Assembly (NCBI RefSeq): GCF_013409645.1
Contig: NZ_JACCBG010000001.1
Coordinates: 2,354,001-2,418,000, forward strand
Direction: 5' to 3'
Length of the DNA stretch: 64,000 nucleotides
Source: Nocardioides panaciterrulae
GTDB lineage: Bacteria > Actinomycetota > Actinomycetes > Propionibacteriales > Nocardioidaceae
The translations under genes were made by a program, and so were the position numbers. A model generated the notes under the pieces. It was not told where the DNA came from. It saw nothing but the letters and a program-made list of their open reading frames with translations, and did not search any database. This document shows, piece after piece, positions 24,811 through 34,132 of this stretch. Every line of letters begins with the position of its first letter. The stretch's first letter is position 1.

Positions 24811-25586
24811 GCCGGACCCTCCACCGGAAGCCACTGCCGGGTGCCCAGCCGGGCGGTCAGGAAGTCGACGTACGCCGCCCGCACGGCCGCGGGCGTCTCG
24901 GTGCCCGGGACAGGTTCGAGCCACTCGTCGGGGACCTCGTCGAGCACCTCGGCGAACACCGAGCGGTCCAGCCCCGCCCGGATCCGCTCGTCCGCGGCGG
25001 CCAGGCCCTTCACGTGCGCGCCGAGCACGTGGTCGCCGGCGTCCCAGGGCTGGGCGGCGAAGCGCGCCGGGTCCCCCACCCCGCCGGACCAGCCGTGGTG
25101 GAAGTACAGCGCGGCCCCGTGGTCGATGACCCACACCTGCCCGTGCCAGACCAGCAGGTTGGGGTTGCGCCAGCTGCGGTCCACGTTGGCGGTGAAGGCG
25201 TCCAGCCAGAGGATCGTGGCGCCGACGTCGGGCTCCACCGTGTCGGCGGCGGGCAGCGAACCGTCGAAGCCGAACGCCCCGGGCAGGAAGTCCACCCCGA
25301 GGTTCAGGCCGACGCTCGCGGTCAACAGGTCCTGCACCTCCTCGTCGGCCTCGTAGCGGGCGATCTCGACGTCGAGGTCCAGCCCGACCAGCCGCGGGGT
25401 GCGCAGCCCGATCCGGCGCGCGAGCTCACCGACCACGACCTCGGCCACCAGCACCCGCAGGCCCTGCCCGGCGCCCCGGAACTTGCAGACGTAGGTGCCC
25501 AGGTCCTCGGCCTCGACCAATCCGGGCAGCGAGCCGCCCTCGCGCAACGGCGTGGCGTAGCGGGTGACGGCGACGCGCTCGATCAT
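24807..25586 (-). CDS. HipA-like kinase-fold protein (HipA_2 type)
   Basis: 259 aa. Kinase-fold features of the short HipA-like family: GTYVCKFRGAGQGLRVLVAEVVVGELARRIGL with the likely ATP Lys, LWLDAFTANVDRSWRNPNLLVW in the position of the catalytic loop (Asp-x5-Asn variant), and VIDHGAALYFH resembling a metal-binding DFG-like Asp. This differs from the toxin HipA, which is longer and paired with HipB; no antitoxin is present. It overlaps PPK2 by four bases upstream and DUF3037 by four downstream. Substrate unknown. Confidence 0.82.
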   Translation of the reverse strand: MIERVAVTRYATPLREGGSLPGLVEAEDLGTYVCKFRGAGQGLRVLVAEVVVGELARRIGLRTPRLVGLDLDVEIARYEADEEVQDLLTASVGLNLGVDFLPGAFGFDGSLPAADTVEPDVGATILWLDAFTANVDRSWRNPNLLVWHGQVWVIDHGAALYFHHGWSGGVGDPARFAAQPWDAGDHVLGAHVKGLAAADERIRAGLDRSVFAEVLDEVPDEWLEPVPGTETPAAVRAAYVDFLTARLGTRQWLPVEGPA

Positions 25587-26437
25587 GCGATCGGGGACTC
25601 GTCGAGCAGCCGCTTGCGCTCGACCTCGACGTCGAAGTCGGCCTCCGGCCACTCCAGCTGCAGGCCGCGAAGCACGTCGAGCAGCAGCCGGCCGACCATC
25701 AGGTTGCGGTACCACTTGTGGTCGCTGGGGATCACGAACCACGGGGCGTGCTCGGTGTTGGTCCGCTCCAGCGCCACCTCGTAGGCCTCGCGGTAGCGCG
25801 GCCATTGGCCGCGCTCGTCGATGTCGCCCGGGTTGTACTTCCAGTGCTTGCTCGGCTTGTCCAACCGGCGCAGCAGCCGCTCACGCTGCTGGTCCGGCGA
25901 GATGTGGAGCATGCACTTGACCACGGTGGTGCCGTCGTCGACCAGCTCCCGCTCGAAGTCGTTGATCGCCGTGTAGCGGCGCTCGATCTCCTCCGGATCG
26001 GCCAGCTCGCGGACCCGGCCGATCAGCACGTCCTCGTAGTGCGAGCGGTCGAAGACCCCGAGGTAGCCCGCCTCGGGGAGCGCCCGGCGGATCCTCCAGA
26101 GGAAGTCGTGGTGGCGCTCCTCCTCGGTGGGGGCCTTGAACGACGTGATCCGCACCCCCTGCGGGTCCACGAGGCCGACGGTGTGCTTGAGCACCCCGCC
26201 CTTGCCCGAGGTGTCCATGCCCTGCAGCACCAGCAGCAGCCGGCGGGTGGCACCGGACCTCCCCTGGGCGAACAGCCGCTCCTGGAGATCCGAGAGCTCC
26301 TCGCCCATGGCGAACAGCGCCGCCTTGGCGTCCTTCTTGCCTCCGTCGAAGAGTGCGGTGCTGCCGGGGTCGATCTCGGTGAGGTCGACGCGACCGGGGG
26401 GCAGGCGCAGCGGGTGCGAGGTCATGGCCGCCATCAT
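25583..26437 (-). CDS. Polyphosphate kinase 2 family protein
   Basis: 284 aa, single PPK2 domain. Walker A GMDTSGKGG (73-81), the catalytic DRSHYEDVLIGRV in the Walker B/lid region, and KWKYNPGDIDERGQW. PPK2 enzymes use polyphosphate to phosphorylate nucleoside mono- or diphosphates, or the reverse. Which class (AMP or ADP/GDP) cannot be decided by eye. The start may be MMAAM or MTSHP, since several ATGs are present without a ribosome site. It is first in an overlapping operon with HipA-like and DUF3037 genes. Confidence 0.92.
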   Translation of the reverse strand: MMAAMTSHPLRLPPGRVDLTEIDPGSTALFDGGKKDAKAALFAMGEELSDLQERLFAQGRSGATRRLLLVLQGMDTSGKGGVLKHTVGLVDPQGVRITSFKAPTEEERHHDFLWRIRRALPEAGYLGVFDRSHYEDVLIGRVRELADPEEIERRYTAINDFERELVDDGTTVVKCMLHISPDQQRERLLRRLDKPSKHWKYNPGDIDERGQWPRYREAYEVALERTNTEHAPWFVIPSDHKWYRNLMVGRLLLDVLRGLQLEWPEADFDVEVERKRLLDESPIA

Positions 26438-26497
26438 GTCAGCCGGCCAAACGCCGCACCTCGTGCGCGCGGCGAGCCGGTCAGCCGGCCGCGCCGG

Positions 26498-26992
26498 TCA
26501 GTGCGCGAGACCACCGCGGCGGTCCACCAACGGCGGGGCGGACGACCAGGGGAAGTCGATCCATCGCTCGGTGCGCCGCCACACGTAGTCGGGATGCACC
26601 ACCGTCCACGGCTTCTCGTAGATCACGGCCATCCGGGCCTCGGCGACGTGGGCGGCACAGAAGTCGCGGACGATCTCGAGGGTCTTGCCGGTGTCGGCGA
26701 CGTCGTCGGCGACCAGCACCCGCAGCCCGGCCAGGTCGACCGCCGCCGGCGTGGGCGGCAGCATGATCGGGACCTCGAGGCGCTCGTCGACCCCGGTGTA
26801 GAACTCCACGTTGACCGCGGAGAGGTTCTTGACGTCCAGGGCGTAGCCCAGGCCCATCCCGAGCCCGAGGCCGCCGCGCGCGATCGAGAGGATCAGGTCG
26901 GGCTCGTAGCCGGAGTCCACGACCTGGCGGGCCAGGTCCTGCACCGCGTTCCCGAACAGCTCATAGGTCAGGACCTCGCGCTCGTCAGCCAC
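26498..26992 (-). CDS. Phosphoribosyltransferase, purine-type
   Basis: 164 aa. PRPP motif RVLVADDVADTGKTLEIV (92-105) and upstream SIARGGLGLGMGLGYAL. The hood region (VEFYTGVDERLEVPIM) resembles xanthine/guanine or hypoxanthine phosphoribosyltransferases. The enzyme would salvage a purine base with PRPP. It is a separate unit between recX and the PPK2 operon on the same strand. Base specificity is not predictable. Confidence 0.85.
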   Translation of the reverse strand: MADEREVLTYELFGNAVQDLARQVVDSGYEPDLILSIARGGLGLGMGLGYALDVKNLSAVNVEFYTGVDERLEVPIMLPPTPAAVDLAGLRVLVADDVADTGKTLEIVRDFCAAHVAEARMAVIYEKPWTVVHPDYVWRRTERWIDFPWSSAPPLVDRRGGLAH

Positions 26993-27013
26993 GCCGACAT
27001 TCTGGCCGGGCTG

Positions 27014-27722
27014 TCAATCGCCGGCGGGCTCGTCCCGGCCGGCGGCCGACAGCTCCTGCCGCACCACCGAGAACGCCAGGCCCGAGGCGTAGCCCTTGCG
27101 GGCCAGCAGCCCCACCAGCCGACGGGTGGCGGTCGTGTCGTCGACCCGGGTCAGCGACCGGAGCTTCTTGCGCACCAGCGCGCGGGCCGCCTGCTCCTCG
27201 TCCGCGGGGTCGATCTCGTCGAGCGCGGTGCGTGCGACCTCGTCGTCGACCCCCTTGCGACGCAGCTCTTGGGCCAGCGCCCGGCGGGCCAGGCCCTTGC
27301 CCGGCTGCCGGGAGGCGATCCACGCCCGGGCGAACGCCTCGTCGTCGATCAGGCCGACCTCCTCGAACCGGTCCAGCAACCGGTTCGCCAGGTCGGCCGG
27401 CACGTCCTTGGCCGCCAGCTTGTCGGCCAGCTGCTGACGGCTACGGGCCTGCCCGGTCAGCTGGTCGAGCAGGATCTTGCGCGCCACCGACTCGGGGTCG
27501 GCCTCGGGGCCGCGCGCGGCCGGGTCCTCGGGCGCCGGCTCCCGCCGCCGCGTCTTCGACGCGGCTCCGGGCCTCCCCCGCCGACCTCGTGGCTGCGGCC
27601 CCTCGTCCGGGACCGCCGGGGTGGGGCCGGACGCGCGCTGCGTCCAGGCGTCCACCCCGGCGGCGACGTCACCGAGCCACCCGGGGGGCGGCCGGTCGTC
27701 CCCGAACCCGTCGGGATCCGAC

Positions 27723-27733
<11 letters not shown>
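27014..27733 (-). CDS. recX: Regulatory protein RecX
   Basis: 239 aa, longer than the typical ~150-180 because of an N-terminal disordered extension (Pro/Gly/Arg-rich, ~1-80). The RecX helical repeats follow: [56 protein letters not shown] and further triples. RecX binds and modulates RecA filaments. Its ATG overlaps the recA stop by 11 bases, so the two are translationally coupled and both follow the SOS promoter. Confidence 0.95.
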
Positions 27734-28763
<1,030 letters not shown>

Positions 28764-28829
28764 GTCGTTCTTCTCCTTCGGGGGCGTCGCGGCCCCGCGT
28801 CGTGGTCGGGTTCGTCCTTGTGTTGTCAT

Positions 28830-28842
28830 CGTCTGCCAGACG
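28830..28842 (-). promoter_or_regulatory. Small hairpin in the recA leader
   Basis: CGTCTG C CAGACG. Together with the hairpin at 28864-28881 it lies between the SOS promoter and the recA ribosome site. Confidence 0.45.
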
Positions 28843-28863
28843 CTAGACGGGACCGCCGACAGT

Positions 28864-28881
28864 GCCGGTCGGGAGACCGGC
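28864..28881 (-). promoter_or_regulatory. Leader hairpin of recA, 7-bp stem
   Basis: GCCGGTC, four-base loop, GACCGGC. It would form in the ~160-base recA leader RNA. The function is unknown; transcript stability or pausing is possible. Confidence 0.5.
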
Positions 28882-28922
28882 GAGCTGGGGACGACGTCGA
28901 CCCTCGCGTCACCTGTGCGGCC

Positions 28923-28945
28923 AATGTAGCCCGAACACGTGTTCG
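28923..28945 (-). promoter_or_regulatory. recA SOS promoter with LexA box
   Basis: CGAACACGTGTTCG at 28932-28945 is a perfect dyad of the actinobacterial/Bacillus-type SOS box (GAAC-N4-GTTC). TACATT on the minus strand (28923-28928) is a good -10, so LexA would cover the -35 region. Confidence 0.92.
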
Positions 28946-28983
28946 ACTCACGGAGCGGGCCCGGCGTGTCGTCACGAACGCGC

Positions 28984-29814
28984 TCAGCGATCCCCGCCCG
29001 GGATCTCGTAGGTGAGCTCGAGGCCCTGCGCCCACGTCGTGCAGGTGCACCCGTCGGGCTCGGGCAGGTCCTTGATCGTGGCGGTGAGCAGGTCCTTGAG
29101 CCGTTCGAGGTTCGCGCGGAACAGCGCGAACACCTCCTCCTGGCCCACGCCCGAACCGGTGTCGGCACCCGCGTCCATGTCGGTGACCAGCGCGATCGCG
29201 GTGTAGCACTGCCGCATCTCCCGGGCCAGCACCGCCTCGGGGTGGCCGGTCATGTTGACCAGCGTCCAGCCCTGGTCGGCGTAGTGCCGCGACTCCGCGC
29301 GCGTGGAGAACCGCGGCCCCTCGACCACGACCATCGTGCCGCCCCTGCGCACCCGGGGGTCGGCGGCCGCGACGGTGCCGGAGAGCCGCGGGCAGTAGGG
29401 GTCGGCGAAGGGCAGGTGCACCGCCCCGGTCTCCACGTAGGTCTGGATCCGCCCGCTGGTGCGGTCGACGAGCTGGTCGGGCACGACGACGTCGCCGGGC
29501 GCCACCTCCGGACGCAGTCCCCCGACGGCGCACGGTGCCAGCACATGCCGGACGCCGAGCGAGCGCAACGCCCAGAGGTTCGCCCGGTAGTTGATCCGGT
29601 GCGGCGGGTGCTCGTGGTGGACCCCGTGCCGGGGCAGGAACGCCACCCGGCGCCCGGCGACGCTGCCGACCGCGATGGCCGCCGAGGGAGCGCCGTACGG
29701 CGTGTCGACGGTGACGTGCTGCGGCTCGTCGAGGAACGAGTAGAAGCCGGTGCCGCCGATGACGGCGACGCCGACCGGCGCGTGGACGAGGCTGTCGGGG
29801 GGCGTCGCGGTCAT
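28984..29814 (-). CDS. mtnP: 5'-methylthioadenosine phosphorylase
   Basis: 276 aa, purine nucleoside phosphorylase family 2 (MTAP/PNP). Motifs: [87 protein letters not shown], and VTDMDAG. It splits MTA to adenine and 5-methylthioribose-1-phosphate, feeding methionine salvage. The remaining methionine-salvage genes are not in the window. Its ATG lies four bases after the MFS stop, so they are co-transcribed. A purine-nucleoside specificity is the main alternative. Confidence 0.88.
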   Translation of the reverse strand: MTATPPDSLVHAPVGVAVIGGTGFYSFLDEPQHVTVDTPYGAPSAAIAVGSVAGRRVAFLPRHGVHHEHPPHRINYRANLWALRSLGVRHVLAPCAVGGLRPEVAPGDVVVPDQLVDRTSGRIQTYVETGAVHLPFADPYCPRLSGTVAAADPRVRRGGTMVVVEGPRFSTRAESRHYADQGWTLVNMTGHPEAVLAREMRQCYTAIALVTDMDAGADTGSGVGQEEVFALFRANLERLKDLLTATIKDLPEPDGCTCTTWAQGLELTYEIPGGDR

Positions 29815-29818
29815 GGGG

Positions 29819-31096
29819 TCACTCTGCCAGCAGCGTGGCCGACCGGCCGGCGCCCAGGGCGCCCACGCCGACCGCGATGACCAGCGCCGCCGCGAACCAG
29901 GCCAGCATCACGTAGCCCCAGCCGCCGACGACCCAGCCCGCGACGCCCCCGGCGGCCGCGGCGGTGACGCCCATGACCAGGTCCGCGGCGCCCTGCACGT
30001 CGGGACGGACGTCCAGCGGCGCATGGTCGGCGATCAGCGTGGAGGCGGACACGGTCGCGAACGACCAGCCCAGGCCCAGCAGGAACAGTCCCGCGAGGAT
30101 CTGCCACGAGCTGCCCTCGGGCGACTCGGCGCAGAGCACCAGCGACACCCAGAGCACCACCGCGCCGGTGCCCATGGTCAGGGCGCGACCGAACCGGTCG
30201 GCGGCGACCCCGACCAGCGGCGAGAAGGCGAACATGCCGAGCACGTGGACGCTGATCACGATCCCGATGACCCGCAGCTCGGCGCCGCCGTGCGCCATGT
30301 GCAGCGGCGTCATCACCATCACCGCGACCATCACCGCGTGCGCCGCGGCAAGGCCGGTGACGGCGTACGCCAGGACCGGCCGCTGCCGCACCGCGTCCAG
30401 CACCCGGGCCCACGACGTGCCGGGGCGGACACCCGTCGCGGGCGTCCCCTCCAGCTCCCGGGACAGCAGCAGCGGGTCGGGCCGCAGCAGCGCCCAGACG
30501 ACCGCGGCGGCCGCCAGCATGCCGAGGCTGCCGATCGCGAACGGACCGGTCAGCACCGGGATGCCGATCGTCCGGGCCAGAGCGCCGGCGGGCCCGGTGA
30601 GATTGGGCCCGGCCACGGCTCCGATCGTCGACGCCCAGACCACAAGCGACAGCGCGCGGCCGCGGTGGGCGGCCGGGGCGAGGTCCGTCGCGGCGTAGCG
30701 GGCACCGCTGTTCGCCGCCGTGGTCGCGCCGAGCAGGATCGCCCCGGCCAGCAGCAGCGCCATCGACCCCACCACGCCGGCCAGCACCGCGGTGAGCGCG
30801 CCGCACGCGCCCAGCAGGTAGCCGGTCACCAGCCCCACCCGGCGCCCGCGCCGGGACATCAGCCGGGCCAGCAGGTAGGACGCCACCGCGGCGCCGAGCA
30901 CCTGGAAGGTCTGTGCCAGGCCCGCCTGGCTCTCCGACCCCGAGAGGTCGCGGGCCAGCAGGGAGGCGGTGGTGATGCCGATGGTGATCCCCATGGCTCC
31001 GACCGCCTGCGCCGCCACCAGCGTGCGCACGGTGCGCCGCTGTGCCTCGCCCGCGTCCAGCAGCGGACGCGACGGATGCGGCGGGGCGTCGCTCAT
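29819..31096 (-). CDS. MFS transporter, 12 helices
   Basis: 425 aa. Twelve hydrophobic segments with the MFS loop 2-3 signature (RLMSRRGRRVGLVTGYLLG) and a second copy in the C-terminal half (PLVGVAADRFGRALTMGTG). Residues between helices 6 and 7 form the usual cytoplasmic loop (ELEGTPATGVRPGTSW). Coupling to mtnP, four bases away, suggests export or import of a metabolite of MTA or methionine, but a drug efflux role cannot be excluded. The ATG overlaps the upstream DUF3046 stop (ATGA). Confidence 0.85.
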   Translation of the reverse strand: MSDAPPHPSRPLLDAGEAQRRTVRTLVAAQAVGAMGITIGITTASLLARDLSGSESQAGLAQTFQVLGAAVASYLLARLMSRRGRRVGLVTGYLLGACGALTAVLAGVVGSMALLLAGAILLGATTAANSGARYAATDLAPAAHRGRALSLVVWASTIGAVAGPNLTGPAGALARTIGIPVLTGPFAIGSLGMLAAAAVVWALLRPDPLLLSRELEGTPATGVRPGTSWARVLDAVRQRPVLAYAVTGLAAAHAVMVAVMVMTPLHMAHGGAELRVIGIVISVHVLGMFAFSPLVGVAADRFGRALTMGTGAVVLWVSLVLCAESPEGSSWQILAGLFLLGLGWSFATVSASTLIADHAPLDVRPDVQGAADLVMGVTAAAAGGVAGWVVGGWGYVMLAWFAAALVIAVGVGALGAGRSATLLAE

Positions 31097-31287
31097 CGCT
31101 CGGACGCCGGCAGCCCCAGGGCCTGCCAGACCGCCGCCCAGACCTGCTTGGTCGACACGCCGTCCGCCAGCGCCTGCGCGGCCGTGCGACCGCCGAGCTC
31201 GGCCATGACGAACTGGTCGGCCCACGTCCGGGAGTACGCCGGACCGAGCGCCGCGTCCATCCGCGCCCAGAACTCCGTGTGCCTCAT
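31093..31287 (-). CDS. DUF3046 family protein
   Basis: 64 aa from the ATG at 31287, chosen because GAGGAGGGAAGC precedes it closely and the family begins MRHTEFW. The whole family length is present (EFWARMDAALGPAYSRTWADQFVMAELGGRTAAQALADG). Small helical proteins of this family recur next to recA/recX in actinobacteria. Function unknown. It overlaps the MFS gene by four bases. Confidence 0.9.
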   Translation of the reverse strand: MRHTEFWARMDAALGPAYSRTWADQFVMAELGGRTAAQALADGVSTKQVWAAVWQALGLPASER

Positions 31288-31325
31288 GCTTCCCTCCTCG
31301 TCGTGGCAGGCCGACATCCTCTCAA

Positions 31326-31373
31326 CGGCGGCCGGTCCCCGGCGAGGGGGCTGTCGACCGACGCCGGCCGCCG
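31326..31373. terminator. Terminator-like inverted repeat downstream of the DUF3046 promoter region
   Basis: CGGCGGCCGG (31326-31335) pairs with CCGGCCGCCG (31364-31373) around a 28-base loop. It lies between the ABC exporter operon, which ends at 31405, and the DUF3046 gene. Confidence 0.4.
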
Positions 31374-31404
31374 GACCACCGGGGCGGCCTCGACCCAGGG
31401 ACCC

Positions 31405-32217
31405 TCAGGTGAGCAGCAGCTTGTCGAGCCGGCGTCCCACCACGACGAGCCCGACGAGCCCCATCGTCACCAGGTAGACGACCGAGACCGCCGAGCCCCA
31501 CGACAGCGCACCCGTGGCGAGCTCGCGGCACAGCACCACGCCGCGGTAGAGCGGGGTGCACTCCACGATCCAGCGGACCACCGGCGGGAACGCGGTGACC
31601 GGGAAGAACGTGGCCGAGAACAGGAACATCGGCAGTGTCGCCAGCGTGACGAACTCGAAGTCCTGCCAGCTGCGCATCCAGGTGGTCAGCGCCATGCACA
31701 CGCCGCCGAACGCCAGGCCGATCAGCAGCGCGGCGGGCACCACCAGCACGGCCCACCAGGAGCTCACCAGCCCCATCGCGAGCATCACCCCCAGGAACGC
31801 CGCGGAGTAGATGCCGCCACGCAGCAGCGACCAGCTCAGCTCGCCGCGGGCGATGTCCATGGTGGTCAACGGCGTCGCCAGCATCTGGTCGAAGAGCTTG
31901 TTGTACTTCAGCTTGAAGAAGAAGTTGAACGTCGAGTCCAGCAGCGAGCCGTTCATCGCGGAGGCCGCCAGCATGCCCGGCGCCACGAACTCGGCGTACG
32001 GGATGGTCTGCCCGTTGAACTGGAAGCCGGTGACCAGCTGGCCGACGCCGACGCCGATCGAGAACAGGTAGAAGACCGGCTCGAGGAAGCCGCTGATGAA
32101 GATGTACCAGGCCCGGCGGTACGCCAGGTAGTTGCGGTAGAGCAGCAGGCCGGTCGCCTCGCCCGCGGACACCGGGGAGGCCGCGGCGCGCCCGACGCTC
32201 GTCGTCAGCATGGCCAT
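31405..32217 (-). CDS. ABC-2 type transporter permease (second subunit)
   Basis: 270 aa. Six-helix ABC-2 permease: YRNYLAYRRAWYIFISGFLEPVFYLFSIGVGVGQLV, FVAPGMLAASAMNGSLLDSTFNFFFKLKYNKLFDQMLATPLTTMDIARGE, and a C-terminal helix pair. It pairs with the permease immediately upstream and the ATPase to form an exporter. Substrate unknown; NodJ/DrrB-like permeases export lipids, polysaccharides or drugs. ATGs at 32217 and 32211 are both possible starts. Confidence 0.9.
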   Translation of the reverse strand: MAMLTTSVGRAAASPVSAGEATGLLLYRNYLAYRRAWYIFISGFLEPVFYLFSIGVGVGQLVTGFQFNGQTIPYAEFVAPGMLAASAMNGSLLDSTFNFFFKLKYNKLFDQMLATPLTTMDIARGELSWSLLRGGIYSAAFLGVMLAMGLVSSWWAVLVVPAALLIGLAFGGVCMALTTWMRSWQDFEFVTLATLPMFLFSATFFPVTAFPPVVRWIVECTPLYRGVVLCRELATGALSWGSAVSVVYLVTMGLVGLVVVGRRLDKLLLT

Positions 32218-32219
32218 GG

Positions 32220-33053
32220 CTACGACACCATCCTTCGGGTGAGCCGGCGCACGGCCCAGAACCAGCCGGCGACGGCCAGCGCGGCCAGATAGGCCACGTG
32301 CACCAGGGCCATCGGCCAGTCGAGGTGCCCGAGCGTGAGCATCCGCGTGAGGTCGACGCCGTGCCACAGCGGGGTGATCCGCGCGAGCGCCTCCATCCAC
32401 GCGTCGAGGTTGGAGATGGGGAAGAACGCCCCGGAGAACAGGAACAGCGGGATCATCCCGAGCCGGAAGACGAGGGCGAACGCGCTCTCGTCCTTCAGCC
32501 CCGCCGAGAAGGCATAGATCGGCGTGGCGAACGCGAGGCCGAGCAGCAGCTGCACGAAGAAGGCGCCGACGACGCCGGCCACCGAGGCGAAGACGCCGAA
32601 CGGCGCCATCACGGCCAGGAACACCGCGCAGGTGGTCGCGACGCGGAAGGTGACGAAGCCGAGGTGGGCCAGGATCACCTCGGAGACGCTCAGCGGGCTG
32701 GCGATCATGCCGAAGTAGGTCTTGTGCCATTTCACCATGCCCATGACCGGGTAGGTCACCTCGCCGAAGGCCGTGGTCATCGCCTGGGCGGCGACCATGC
32801 CGGGCGCGACGAAGGCGAGGTACGACGTGGCGCCGTCGAGCTTGGCGGGGTCGCCCTTGATGAAGCCGCCCAGCAGCACCCCCATCGCCAGGACGTAGAG
32901 CAGCGGCGTCACGAAGGACGAGATGACGCTGCCCTTCCAGGTGCGCTTGTAGACGATGGTCCAGTAGTCGAGCAGCCGGCCCGCGCCGTCGAGGAGGCCG
33001 CGCGGCGCGGAGCTCTCCCGGTGGTCGACCTGGTCGAGGTGATCGAGAGCCAT
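32220..33053 (-). CDS. ABC-2 type transporter permease (first subunit)
   Basis: 277 aa from the ATG at 33053, which shares its A with the ATPase stop (TGATG). ABC-2 signature: YWTIVYKRTWKGSVISSFVTPLLYVLAMGVLLGGFI, FVAPGMVAAQAMTTAFGEVTYPVMGMVKWHKTYFGMIASPLSVSEVILAHL, and FRLGMIPLFLFSGAFFPI. It is similar to the downstream permease, consistent with a heterodimer. Probably a three-gene operon. Confidence 0.9.
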   Translation of the reverse strand: MALDHLDQVDHRESSAPRGLLDGAGRLLDYWTIVYKRTWKGSVISSFVTPLLYVLAMGVLLGGFIKGDPAKLDGATSYLAFVAPGMVAAQAMTTAFGEVTYPVMGMVKWHKTYFGMIASPLSVSEVILAHLGFVTFRVATTCAVFLAVMAPFGVFASVAGVVGAFFVQLLLGLAFATPIYAFSAGLKDESAFALVFRLGMIPLFLFSGAFFPISNLDAWMEALARITPLWHGVDLTRMLTLGHLDWPMALVHVAYLAALAVAGWFWAVRRLTRRMVS

Positions 33054-33979
33054 CAGTCGACCAGCGTCCGGCCGGTGAGGCGCAGGAAGACGTCCTCCAG
33101 GGTCGACCGGCGCACCAGCACCGCGACCGGCTGCAGGCCCCGCTCGTGCACCCGGGCGATGACCTCCTCGCCGTCGTCGCTGTAGACGAGCAGCCGGTCG
33201 GGCAGCACCTCGACCCGGTCGCCGAGGTCGGCCACCTTCTCCGCGAGCGCCTCGTGCTCCCCCACCCCGAACCGGAGCTCGGCCACCTCGCGGGTGGAGT
33301 GGGCCCCGATCAGCTCCAGCGGGGACCCCTCGGCGACGATGAGGCCCTTGTCCATCACCACCAGGCGGTCGCACAGCTGCTCGGCCTCATCCATGTAGTG
33401 GGTGGTGAGCACCAGGGTCACCCCCTGCTGCTTGAGCCGGAACAGCCGGTCCCACACCACGTGTCGCGCCTGCGGGTCGAGGCCGGTGGTGGGCTCGTCG
33501 AGCAGCAGCACGTCGGGCCGGTTGATCAGCGACCGCGCGATGGTGAGCCGTCGCTTCATGCCGCCGGAGAGGTCCTCGACCATGGCGCCGGACTTCTCGG
33601 TCAGCTGGACGAACTCCAGCAGCTCCTCGACGCGCTCCCGGACCTCCTTGCGGGGCAGGCCGAAGTAGCGCCCGTAGACGTAGAGGTTGTCGCGCACCGT
33701 GAGCTCGGTGTCCAGGGTGTCCTCCTGCGGACAGACCCCGATCCGCGCCCGGATCGACGGACCGTCGACCGCCGGGTCGAGCCCGAGGATCCGCAGCTCG
33801 CCTCCGCTGACGGGCGAGACCGCGGCCACCATCCGCATCGTGGAGGACTTGCCGGCACCGTTGGGCCCGAGGAAGCCGAACGCCTCTCCCCGACGCACGT
33901 CGACGTCGATGCCACGCACCGCCTCGAAGTCACCGAAGGACTTGCGCAGGCCGCGCGCCAGGATCATCGATTCGTCCAC
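33053..33979 (-). CDS. ABC transporter ATP-binding protein
   Basis: 308 aa from a GTG at 33979; ATG four codons later is the alternative. Walker A GPNGAGKS (38-45), signature LSGGMKRR, Walker B VLLLDEPTTGLD, H-loop TTHYMDEAEQL. The C-terminal extension (~225-308, beta-rich) is typical of DrrA/NodI ATPases. Couples to both permeases by TGATG overlap. The upstream TAGGGT and the absence of a ribosome site fit near-leaderless translation. Substrate unknown. Confidence 0.93.
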   Translation of the reverse strand: MDESMILARGLRKSFGDFEAVRGIDVDVRRGEAFGFLGPNGAGKSSTMRMVAAVSPVSGGELRILGLDPAVDGPSIRARIGVCPQEDTLDTELTVRDNLYVYGRYFGLPRKEVRERVEELLEFVQLTEKSGAMVEDLSGGMKRRLTIARSLINRPDVLLLDEPTTGLDPQARHVVWDRLFRLKQQGVTLVLTTHYMDEAEQLCDRLVVMDKGLIVAEGSPLELIGAHSTREVAELRFGVGEHEALAEKVADLGDRVEVLPDRLLVYSDDGEEVIARVHERGLQPVAVLVRRSTLEDVFLRLTGRTLVD

Positions 33980-34132
33980 GTGGCAGAACCCTAGACAACT
34001 CCACCGACAGTCACATCCGACTTTCGACACTAGTCGCTCCGGTCGGGGCCGAAGAGCGGGCGCGGCCACGCGCGTCCGGGCGCCGCGCCTCACGACGGGC
34101 CCGGTGTCGGTGCCATGGGTAAGGATGAGGAG

